5,750 nucleotides of DNA, from contig JBCBQC010000181.1 of assembly GCA_039820405.1 (NCBI GenBank), positions 1 to 5,750 on the forward strand, written 5' to 3'. Each line of letters opens with the position of its first letter. Position 1 is the first letter of the stretch. This DNA comes from CALLVY01 sp937899855 (GTDB lineage: Bacteria > Bacteroidota > Bacteroidia > Chitinophagales > Saprospiraceae). The position numbers and the translations under genes are program-made. The notes below the pieces were generated by a model. It was not told the DNA's origin. It did no database searches and saw only the letters and a program-made list of their open reading frames with translations. Of this stretch, positions 1 to 5,750 are shown in pieces.

Positions 1-1
1 C

Positions 2-679
2 ACGGGCTATACCTGGACCATTACGGGTGGCGTACAAGCCAGCGGTGGCAATAGTACCGCCATCACCGTCGACTGGGGCCCGGGTCCCAACGGAGAAGTC
101 TGCGTAACGGCGGACAATGTCTGTGGATCGAGCGCACCACTGTGTTTGAGCATTACCATCGACCAAATTCCAGCGGCGCCGCAGCAACTGCCCGACGAAA
201 CCATCTGTGCGGGGGCTACGAACCAGATTTACAGTGTCCCGGCGGTGCCCGGGGCAACGGCTTACAATTGGACCTTCCCGCCCCTGGCTACGGTCAGCGG
301 CCAGGGTACCAATACGGTGAGCGTCAACTGGAATGGCGCCAGCTCCGGCCAGGTCTGCGTCAACGCTTCCAACAACTGTGGGCAAAGTGCGGATGCTTGC
401 TTCAACGTCACGATCGAGGACGCCCCCACCACCCCCACGGCCATTACGGGCAACGACCTGCTCTGTCAGGACAGCAACGGAGAAAGCTACAACATCGACC
501 CCGTAGCGGGTGCGACCTCCTACGTCTGGACGGTGGGTGGCAGTGGTACCATCACGACGGGCCAGGGCACTACCTCAATCAGCGTTGATTGGGGCAACCT
601 GGGTGGTGATGTTTGCGTGTATGCCGTCAACAACTGTGGCAACGGCCCGGCCGTTTGTTTGCCCGTCAGCATTGATTTG
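2..679 (+). repeat. Three PKD-like tandem repeats (first one truncated by the window edge)
   Basis: Protein-level tandem repeats of about 85 residues inside the adhesin: the partial first copy spans 2-166, the second 167-421 and the third 422-679. Each has a Y-x-W-T/F strand (GYTWTI, AYNWTF, SYVWTV), then a 'G-x-G/N-T/S-x-x-I/V-x-V-x-W' strand, then V-C-V and N-x-C-G, and closes with a Cys-bearing I/V-x-I strand. This matches the PKD-like beta-sandwich modules common in Bacteroidota surface proteins. The two complete copies have four cysteines each (ETIC or DLLC, VCV, NNCG, and a final AC or VC), so two disulfides per module are plausible. Assignment is by motif reading, without a profile search. 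Confidence 0.75.
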
Positions 680-3600
680 ATCCTACCCCCACCCAGTGTC
701 TCCTGCGGCGCGTCCACGACCAATTCGGTCATTTTTAACTGGACGCATCCCACGGCGACGAGCTTTACCTATACCTACACCCTCAACGGTGGCCCCGTAC
801 AGGGTCCCGTTACGACAACCGATAATACCGTACAAATTGGCGCTCTGAGTGCCAATGACATCGTGGAGATAACGATCATTGCCATCGGTGGTACCAATGT
901 TTGTGGCGATAGCCAGGCGGCCGTACAAACCTGTGAGGCCAATGATTGTCCGCTAACTCCCCCCACCTTTGATAATGTCCTGACGGAATACTGCGTCGAT
1001 GAGACCGGTATCGTCTTTACGGCCGATCCAACGGGAGGTACCTTTAGCGGACCCGGGGTGGCCCCCGATGGGACCTTTGATCCTTCCGGCTTACCCGCCG
1101 GACCGATCATCATTACCTATGCCTACACCGACGCCAACGGCTGTCCGCAATCGGCCGATGCCACCACGACCATCGTCCTTCCGATCGATCCACCAAGCAT
1201 TACTTGTGGCGCCGCTACCTCCAGTGAAGTAGCCTTTAGCTGGTCTCACCCTAGCGCCACCATGTTTGAATACTACTACAGCGTCAACGGTGGTCCGCTG
1301 ACGATGACGGTGGCCACCAGCCTGACCGATCTGAACCTCACCGGTCTCAACGAGGGCGATCAGGTGGAATTGTTCGTCATTGCCATTGGCAATCCTCCCT
1401 GTGGCAACAGTATTGCGGGTAGCCAAGTGTGTGAGGTAGCTACCTGTGTGGATACTCCGCCCCTAATCAATGGCATCAATGCGCCCTACTGTGAAAATGA
1501 CAACTCGGCCATTCAATTCACTGGCGTTCCCAACACCGGCACCTTCAGCGGCCCCGGCATCGATCCCGATGGTACTTTCCACCCGGATCAGTTGCCTCCC
1601 GGCCCCAACCCGATTACCTATTCCTACATCGACGCCATCGGCTGTTTGCAAAGCACCACGGTGGATGTAGAAATTGCTCCGATCCTCACGCCACCGGATG
1701 TTTCCTGTGGAGCGAGTGCTCAAGATTTTGTGACCTTTGAGTGGTTCCACCCCAATCCCAACGTCACCGAGTTTATCTACACCATTTCCATCAACGGAGG
1801 TACCCCGAGTACCCCAGTGACAACCACGGATCTCGATGTGGTCATCACCAGCCTCAACGCGAACGACATCGTCAGCATCTCGATTGTGGCGGTGGGCGTC
1901 AACGTCTGTGGCAATAGCGATGCTTCGACGATTGACTGTGTGGCGGATGCCTGCCAAAATACGGTGATTACCATCCCCATCGATCCGCAGTACTGTATCA
2001 CGGATGCACCGGTCCAACTGGTGGCCAGCGACGGTGCGGGAACTTACTCGGGCAGTGCCGGAGTCAGCTCCGGAGGTCTCTTTGATCCCGCCGCGGCGGG
2101 GGTAGGCATGGCTACGATCGACTACAATTACATCGATGCCTTTGGCTGTCCCCAGTCAGCTACCATCACGACCGAAGTCGTGGACATCATTCCCGCGCCC
2201 CAGGTCAGCTGCCAGGGTTCTACCACCAATACGGCGACCTTTAGCATCGTCAGTGGGGTCACGCAATTTGAATATACCTATACCATCAACGGTGGCCCCG
2301 TACAGGGCCCGATCAGCACCAGCAATACGAGTATCGACATCAACGGACTCAACGTCAACGACATCGTCGATATTTCGGTAGTGGCCATTGGTAGTGCTCC
2401 CTGTGGCAATAGTGCCCCGGGTACGGCCTCTTGTCAGGCTCAAGATTGCCCGATCAATCCACCGAGTATCCTCAACCTCGATCCCGAATACTGTATTACG
2501 GAAACGGGAATCCTGCTGATGGCTAGCCCCTCGGGGGGAACCTTTAGCGTGGACGGTACGCCCATTGCGGGCAGCTTCGACCCCGTCAATTACGGCGCCG
2601 GTCCCCACACCATCGGTTATACCTACATCGATGCCAACGGCTGTCCGCAAACCACGAGTGCGGCGACGACCATCGTGAGTCCTCCTCAGGGCCCGGCAGT
2701 CGTTTGCCAAACCTCGACCACCAATTCGGTGACCTTTGGTTGGACGCCCTACCCCGGCGCTACGGGCTACACTTACTACTACACGGTAGATGGTGGTCCG
2801 ATTCAAGGACCTTTCAATACCACGACTACGGACGTCACCATTCCCGGTCTGACGGTCAACCAAGTCGTGGACATCAGCGTGGTAGCTACCGGCCTGAGCC
2901 CCTGTGAGGAAAGTCAGGAATCGACGGCCCAGTGTATTGCTCAGAACTGTATCCTAGTGGTGGACATTGATGCCACTCCCGATTTCTGCTTGGACGGAAC
3001 CCAAACGCCTCTCCAACTGACCGTCGCCGTGTCGAATAGCAACGGTACGGGTACGGGAACTTGGAGTGGTACCTGCCTCACGGGCCCCAACAACGATATC
3101 TTTGATCCCAGCACCTGTGCCGGTGCCGGTATCCAAAACATCAGCTACACCTTTATGGAGGATGGTTGTATCCAAACCGATGTGATCCAGATCAACGTTT
3201 ACGATGCGCCCCTCGCGGAAGCGGGTCCGAGTATCGCACTCACCTGTGGGGATCCCGAGATGGAACTCAACGGTGCCGGATCGACGACCGGACCCGGCGT
3301 TCAGTACCTCTGGACCGGACCGGGAGTGATCCTCAACGAAACGACCCTGGCCCCGACGGTCAACAGTGTGGGCATGTACACCCTCACGGTGACCAGCGCG
3401 CAGGGTTGCGTAGCCAGCGATCAAGTACAGGTCACCCAGGATGGCGACTTGCCCGTGGTAACGGCGGGCCCCAACCCCACCCTCACCTGTGAGGTAGATC
3501 GGGTCAACCTCCTGGTAGCCGCGGTCCCCGCTACGGACATCAGCTACCAATGGACGGGCCCGGGCATTACGCCAGTCAATGACGACGAGGCCAGTCCCGA

Positions 3601-5245
3601 AGTCGACCTGCCGGGTATCTACACCGTGATCGTCACCAACGACTTGAACGGCTGTAGCTCCCTTCCCGTACAGGTGGAAGTATTGGAAAACCGCGAAATC
3701 CCGCAAGTGATCTTGGTCAATCCCGTGGATACCATCGACTGCTTCGAATCGCGGCTGACCTTTGACTTGTGTCAATCCCCCATGGGTACGGACAATACGC
3801 ATTTCGTCTACGAGTGGTTCTTCAACGGCATTCCCGTGAGCGACCAGTGCGTGATCACGGTAGAGACGCCCGGTGGTATTTACACCTACGTGGTAACCGA
3901 TACGATCAGCGGCTGTCGTTTGGATGGACAGGTAGAAGCGCGCGATCTGATTGCGGTGCCCCTCGCCGATGCGGGGGATGATGGGGTCATTGATTGTCGG
4001 AACGAATTGGTCCGCTTGGAAGGCAGCAATACCGAAGTGGGTCCCGATATTACCTACCAATGGAGTGGTCCGGCGGGAGGTATCGTGGGGCCGGATAACG
4101 AAAGAGGCGTCGAGGTGGTACTGCCCGGTATTTACACCATTGAGGTAACCAATAACGCCATTGGCTGTGTCAATACGTCGGCGGCCGAAGTGGTTGCCGA
4201 TCAGGATGCGCCCCTGGCCGATGCCGGACCGGATCGCGAATTGGACTGTGACCTCAACCCCGTCGACCTGGACGGTACGGCCACTTCCGGTACGGGTGCG
4301 CTGACTTACGAATGGATCGACCCCAGCGGTAGTCCCATCGGACAGGGCAGCATCGTCAGCGTGGCCGCAACGGGTACTTACGCCCTGGCGGTAGAAGACC
4401 TGCTGAACGGTTGTGTGGATACGGCCTACGTCGAGGTGAGCCTCAACGAGGAAGTTCCCCAAAATGCCGTACTGGACATTCAGGATCCCAGCTGCTTTGG
4501 CGAAAGTGATGGCTTCATCAACGTGGTGGACATCGTAGGGGGCACTCCACCGTTTAACTATTCCTTCAACGGGGAGCCCTTTAGCAGCGGTACCTTCCTC
4601 AACAATCTCGGACCCGGTATCTACGACCTCACCGTACTGGATGCCGCGGGCTGCGAATGGGAGACCTCCTTTACCATCGACGAACCCGTCGAGGTCGGCA
4701 TCAGTATCGGCGGCCCCGTCATCGATCTGCAACTGGGTAGCGATACCATCATCCAAGCCCAGGTTACGCTCACTTCCGACGAGCTCGAAGGGATTTTCTG
4801 GAGTCCCAGCGACTTGGTCGAATGTTTGGACGACGATTGCCGCGACGTTTTGATCAGCCAATTGGAGCAGTCGACAACCATTCAGGCGACCGTAGTGGAT
4901 ACCAATCAGTGCGAAGCCAGCGATTTGATTCAGGTACGGGTCCGCAAGGATCGCCAAGTCTATATTCCCAACGTCTTCTCGCCCAATGAGGACGGTCAAA
5001 ACGACATCTTCTACATCTTCGGTGGTGACGATGTGCAACGGATCGAACTGTTTAGCATCTACGACCGCTGGGGAGAGGTAGTCTTTACGGCCGAAAATTT
5101 TGATCCCAACGATCCCGACTTTGGCTGGGATGGAAAGCTCCGGGGAGAACGGATGAATCCCGGGGTGTTTGTCTACCACGCCACCGTCACCTTTATCGAT
5201 GGGTTCCAGATTCAGTACAAGGGAGATGTGACCCTGATCCGCTAA
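2..5245 (+). CDS. Giant modular T9SS type B substrate (gliding-motility-associated C-terminal domain protein), 5' end outside window
   Basis: This is the 3' part (1,747 codons, TAA stop) of a very large secreted protein, probably a surface adhesin or stalk exported by the type IX secretion system. The frame is open to the left edge, so the start and signal peptide are not visible; the internal TTG at 146 and GTG at 142 (other frame) are not believable starts. Visible residues: 1-226 PKD-like repeats; 227-1068 five Fn3-like + Ig-like double modules; 1069-1484 five PKD/Ig-like modules; 1485-1562 one SprB repeat; 1563-1652 a pre-sorting module; 1653-1747 the type B sorting domain. No catalytic domain or membrane segment is seen. 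Basic residues are almost absent: I count 3 Lys and about 18 Arg, none of them before residue 1167. Cysteines recur at fixed places in the modules. Family knowledge (SprB-like and other gliding-associated proteins) supports a cell-surface or secreted location; ligand binding is inferred and the ligand is unknown. Confidence is high for class and low for exact role. Confidence 0.95.
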   Translation, partial: TGYTWTITGGVQASGGNSTAITVDWGPGPNGEVCVTADNVCGSSAPLCLSITIDQIPAAPQQLPDETICAGATNQIYSVPAVPGATAYNWTFPPLATVSGQGTNTVSVNWNGASSGQVCVNASNNCGQSADACFNVTIEDAPTTPTAITGNDLLCQDSNGESYNIDPVAGATSYVWTVGGSGTITTGQGTTSISVDWGNLGGDVCVYAVNNCGNGPAVCLPVSIDLILPPPSVSCGASTTNSVIFNWTHPTATSFTYTYTLNGGPVQGPVTTTDNTVQIGALSANDIVEITIIAIGGTNVCGDSQAAVQTCEANDCPLTPPTFDNVLTEYCVDETGIVFTADPTGGTFSGPGVAPDGTFDPSGLPAGPIIITYAYTDANGCPQSADATTTIVLPIDPPSITCGAATSSEVAFSWSHPSATMFEYYYSVNGGPLTMTVATSLTDLNLTGLNEGDQVELFVIAIGNPPCGNSIAGSQVCEVATCVDTPPLINGINAPYCENDNSAIQFTGVPNTGTFSGPGIDPDGTFHPDQLPPGPNPITYSYIDAIGCLQSTTVDVEIAPILTPPDVSCGASAQDFVTFEWFHPNPNVTEFIYTISINGGTPSTPVTTTDLDVVITSLNANDIVSISIVAVGVNVCGNSDASTIDCVADACQNTVITIPIDPQYCITDAPVQLVASDGAGTYSGSAGVSSGGLFDPAAAGVGMATIDYNYIDAFGCPQSATITTEVVDIIPAPQVSCQGSTTNTATFSIVSGVTQFEYTYTINGGPVQGPISTSNTSIDINGLNVNDIVDISVVAIGSAPCGNSAPGTASCQAQDCPINPPSILNLDPEYCITETGILLMASPSGGTFSVDGTPIAGSFDPVNYGAGPHTIGYTYIDANGCPQTTSAATTIVSPPQGPAVVCQTSTTNSVTFGWTPYPGATGYTYYYTVDGGPIQGPFNTTTTDVTIPGLTVNQVVDISVVATGLSPCEESQESTAQCIAQNCILVVDIDATPDFCLDGTQTPLQLTVAVSNSNGTGTGTWSGTCLTGPNNDIFDPSTCAGAGIQNISYTFMEDGCIQTDVIQINVYDAPLAEAGPSIALTCGDPEMELNGAGSTTGPGVQYLWTGPGVILNETTLAPTVNSVGMYTLTVTSAQGCVASDQVQVTQDGDLPVVTAGPNPTLTCEVDRVNLLVAAVPATDISYQWTGPGITPVNDDEASPEVDLPGIYTVIVTNDLNGCSSLPVQVEVLENREIPQVILVNPVDTIDCFESRLTFDLCQSPMGTDNTHFVYEWFFNGIPVSDQCVITVETPGGIYTYVVTDTISGCRLDGQVEARDLIAVPLADAGDDGVIDCRNELVRLEGSNTEVGPDITYQWSGPAGGIVGPDNERGVEVVLPGIYTIEVTNNAIGCVNTSAAEVVADQDAPLADAGPDRELDCDLNPVDLDGTATSGTGALTYEWIDPSGSPIGQGSIVSVAATGTYALAVEDLLNGCVDTAYVEVSLNEEVPQNAVLDIQDPSCFGESDGFINVVDIVGGTPPFNYSFNGEPFSSGTFLNNLGPGIYDLTVLDAAGCEWETSFTIDEPVEVGISIGGPVIDLQLGSDTIIQAQVTLTSDELEGIFWSPSDLVECLDDDCRDVLISQLEQSTTIQATVVDTNQCEASDLIQVRVRKDRQVYIPNVFSPNEDGQNDIFYIFGGDDVQRIELFSIYDRWGEVVFTAENFDPNDPDFGWDGKLRGERMNPGVFVYHATVTFIDGFQIQYKGDVTLIR
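680..3205 (+). repeat. Five tandem Fn3-like + Ig-like double modules (~500 nt period)
   Basis: A tandem array of five A+B units at 680-1183, 1184-1681, 1682-2185, 2186-2683 and 2684-3205 (168, 166, 168, 166 and 174 residues). Half A is Fn3-like: a P-x-V/I-x-C start, an F-x-W strand, Y-x-Y/I-x-I/V-N/D-GG, then a long 'V/I-E/D/S-I-x-V/I-A-x-G' strand and a C-x4-C hinge (CEANDC, CEVATC, CVADAC, CQAQDC, CIAQNC). Half B is Ig-like: P-x-Y/F-C, then G-T-F/Y/W-S-G, F-D/H-P, I-x-Y-x-Y/F, and ends with A-x-GCPQ/GCLQ/DGCIQ. Each of units 1-4 holds six cysteines at matching positions; unit 5 has eight. The units probably arose by duplication of one double module. Such modules normally act as rigid spacers or binding sites; which applies here is not visible. 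Confidence 0.85.
3206..4453 (+). repeat. Five PKD/Ig-like modules of the 'ADAGPD...C' type
   Basis: Five modules of about 81-86 residues at 3206-3448, 3449-3697, 3698-3955, 3956-4207 and 4208-4453. The typical pattern is P-L-A-D/E-AG-P/D, then a Cys strand (LTC, IDC, LDC), a Y-x-W-x-G/D-P strand, then 'G-I/M/T-Y-T/A-x-x-V' and N/Q/S-GC near the end. This resembles PKD/Ig-like modules found many times over in Bacteroidota gliding-associated proteins. The one Cys pair per module suggests one disulfide. The third copy is divergent: it lacks the AD-AG motif, has WFFNG instead of WxGP, and has two extra cysteines. All Arg residues of the protein start from the second module of this array onward. 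Confidence 0.8.
4454..4687 (+). other. Single SprB repeat domain in the adhesin
   Basis: Residues 1485-1562 match the SprB repeat pattern: 'D-P-S-C-F-G-E-S-D-G-x-I', then V-x-GGTPP-F-x-Y-S-F-N-G, then L-GPG-x-Y-x-L-x-V-x-D-A-A-GC and a final I-D-E-P. This repeat is named after SprB, the mobile gliding adhesin of Flavobacterium johnsoniae, and is widespread in Bacteroidota extracellular proteins. One copy alone does not make this protein an SprB orthologue. Confidence 0.85.
4688..4957 (+). other. Pre-sorting-domain Ig-like module
   Basis: Residues 1563-1652 have the layout usually seen just before type B sorting domains: an I-G-G/L-x-L-G-S opening, an F-W-S-P-x-x-L strand followed by a close Cys pair (ECLDDDC), then T-T-I-x-A-x-V-V-D-x-N-x-C-x-A-S-D and a basic tail (RVRKDRQ). 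The basic tail contains the first lysine of the visible protein. The module has three cysteines, an odd number, so one may be unpaired or may pair with another module. Confidence 0.65.
4958..5242 (+). other. T9SS type B C-terminal sorting domain (CHU_C / gliding-motility-associated C-terminal domain)
   Basis: The last 95 residues (1653-1747) show the family signature in order: V-Y-I-P-N-V-F-S-P-N-E-D-G-Q-N-D, then I-E-L-F-S-I-Y-D-R-W-G-E-V-V-F, GWDG, a G-V-F-V-Y strand and the terminal K-G-D-V-T-L-I-R next to the stop. In Bacteroidota this domain directs proteins through the type IX secretion system; type B domains are processed and handled differently from the short type A domain, often with PorP/SprF-like helpers. 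It has no cysteine and is the most Arg/Lys-rich part of the protein. Length and end position fit the family, so the C-terminus is complete. Confidence 0.95.
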
Positions 5246-5252
5246 GTATGGC

Positions 5253-5270
5253 TTGGGGGCTGCGCCCCAA
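5253..5270 (+). other. GC-rich hairpin just after the adhesin stop codon
   Basis: An inverted repeat TTGGGG (5253-5258) / CCCCAA (5265-5270) starts 7 nt after the TAA. It can also pair as GGGGC (5256-5260) with GCCCC (5264-5268). No T run follows, so it is not a classic intrinsic terminator on its own; it may protect the 3' end of the mRNA or assist the terminator next to it. Confidence 0.4.
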
Positions 5271-5273
5271 CGT

Positions 5274-5310
5274 AAAAAAGCCCCGAGTCGCTTGATTCGG
5301 GGCTTTTTTT
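5274..5310. terminator. Bidirectional intrinsic terminator between convergent genes
   Basis: The stem GCCCCGAGTC (5280-5289) pairs with GATTCGGGGC (5294-5303), 10 bp with one G-U pair and a GCTT loop. Six A's precede it (5274-5279) and seven T's follow it (5304-5310), so a U run follows the hairpin in transcripts from either strand. It starts 28 nt after the adhesin stop and ends 26 nt from the stop of the opposing gene, exactly where a shared terminator is expected. Confidence 0.9.
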
Positions 5311-5336
5311 GATGTCGAACATCTGTAGAGCACAAC

Positions 5337-5750
5337 CTAGTGCCAGAGCGGATTGGGATAAATGCCGCTGTCGTGTAGATGGCGTAGCGCTTGCTGGACG
5401 CCGTCCTTGTCCTCGCGATAGGTCACTCCGTACCACTTTTCCTCCGAAGGCAGTACCGAGACGCGAAGCTGTCCCCGCTCCATCAGGTTGTTGACGACCA
5501 GTGGAATGTAGAACTCCGCCTTGGGGTTTTGGTAATTGGCCCGGACGAAGTCGACAAAGTGGCTGCGAATGAATTCAAAAATGGAAGGGTGAAAGCCCCA
5601 GAGGTTCATCGACACGAGGCTGTCTTCGGGGAGGGCAACTTTTTGGCCAGCCTCCTCAAAGGAAATCGCTCCGTCGATCCGTTCGATCTTGTGGCGCTCC
5701 ACGACCGTCTCTAGGAGGTGGTCGGCGTTGGTGGCACAAACCCCCCGGGA
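5337..5750 (-). CDS. Probable sugar-phosphate nucleotidyltransferase, C-terminal part (5' end outside window)
   Basis: The C-terminal 137 codons of a minus-strand gene, ending in TAG at 5339-5337. The frame stays open to the right edge (it begins S-R-G-V-C-A-T-N-A-D there), so the in-frame GTG at 5702 is internal and not a start. Recognisable stretches are RGVC, VVERHKIERIDG, the core strand LVSMNLWGFHPSIF, EFYIPLVVNNL, and the C-terminal EEKWYGVTYREDKDGVQQAL ending near YPNPLW. They resemble the C-terminal half of the roughly 300-residue Bacteroidota nucleotidyltransferases (GT-A-like NTP_transferase fold) that activate sugar phosphates as NDP-sugars for cell-surface or cell-wall polymers. 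The N-terminal GxGTR-type nucleotide-binding loop, which would settle the family, is outside the window, and the substrate cannot be told. The protein is likely cytoplasmic. The gene converges on the adhesin gene, so co-transcription is ruled out. Confidence 0.72.
   Translation of the reverse strand, partial: SRGVCATNADHLLETVVERHKIERIDGAISFEEAGQKVALPEDSLVSMNLWGFHPSIFEFIRSHFVDFVRANYQNPKAEFYIPLVVNNLMERGQLRVSVLPSEEKWYGVTYREDKDGVQQALRHLHDSGIYPNPLWH

Noticed and set aside
146..148. TTG at 146 as the start of the large gene
   Set aside because: The same frame continues upstream to the window edge and encodes another PKD-like repeat (GYTWTI, VCV, NVCG), so the true start is further left.
142..588. 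A plus-strand open frame of 148 codons beginning with GTG
   Set aside because: It overlaps the PKD-like repeats in another frame, has a low-complexity Arg/Gly/Gln-rich translation and no motif.
1463..2017. Other long minus-strand frames under the adhesin (for example 1463-2017 and 2156-2863)
   Set aside because: The 1463-2017 frame shares the sense-codon register and ends where the sense strand has a CTA codon. None has a family motif, and they overlap well-supported repeat modules.
680..3205. Regular ~500-nt repeats as a CRISPR or transposon-derived array
   Set aside because: The repeats are in-frame coding modules with synonymous differences, no short direct-repeat/spacer structure and no terminal inverted repeats.
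2954..5335. A 793-codon open frame on the minus strand, antisense to the adhesin
   Set aside because: Its codons are in exact register with the sense codons, so its stops would need sense TTA, CTA or TCA, which this gene rarely uses. It runs through the terminator, its product shows no recognisable domain, and the sense frame has clear modules. It is a codon-bias shadow.
5700..5702. GTG (minus strand) as the start of the nucleotidyltransferase
   Set aside because: Sixteen further in-frame codons reach the right edge without a stop and include the family-like RGVC stretch, and a 121-residue protein would lack the nucleotide-binding half.
5391..5714. A plus-strand open frame of 107 codons opposite the nucleotidyltransferase
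   Set aside because: The minus strand encodes a recognisable conserved protein here; the plus-strand translation has no family features.

Overview
The window contains two genes, both cut by its edges, that converge on a shared terminator. The organism looks like a Bacteroidota bacterium. The clearest sign is the C-terminal domain of the large protein, which carries the type IX secretion system (T9SS) type B / gliding-motility-associated sorting signature (NVFSPNEDGQND, YDRWGEVVF, GWDG, and an end in GDVTLIR). The GC-leaning codon use and the mosaic of PKD-like, Fn3-like and Ig-like modules would fit a Saprospiria/Lewinella-like lineage, but that placement is only an inference.

Positions 2-5245 (+) are the 3' 1,747 codons of a very large secreted repeat protein. 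Its start lies to the left of the window. In order it has: three PKD-like repeats, the first cut by the edge (2-679); five tandem Fn3-like + Ig-like double modules of about 500 nt each (680-3205); five PKD/Ig-like modules of about 82 residues (3206-4453); one SprB repeat (4454-4687); a pre-sorting-domain module (4688-4957); and the T9SS type B C-terminal domain (4958-5242). The expected role is a surface-exposed or secreted stalk or adhesin, exported through the outer membrane by the T9SS.

Positions 5246-5336 are a short intergenic region between convergent genes. It holds a GC-rich hairpin just after the adhesin stop, then a strong hairpin flanked by an A run and a T run that can terminate transcription in both directions.

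Positions 5337-5750 (-) are the C-terminal 137 codons of a probable sugar-phosphate nucleotidyltransferase of a type common in Bacteroidota. It continues past the right edge. Nothing in the sequence links it functionally to the adhesin, and the convergent layout argues against a shared operon.

The most striking feature is composition. By direct reading, the first 1,166 visible residues of the adhesin contain no lysine or arginine, and the first lysine is residue 1,649, just before the sorting domain. The five double modules also share an invariant six-cysteine pattern, which suggests a disulfide-stapled, trypsin-resistant stalk. I found no CRISPR array, RNA gene, insertion sequence or other clearly new system.
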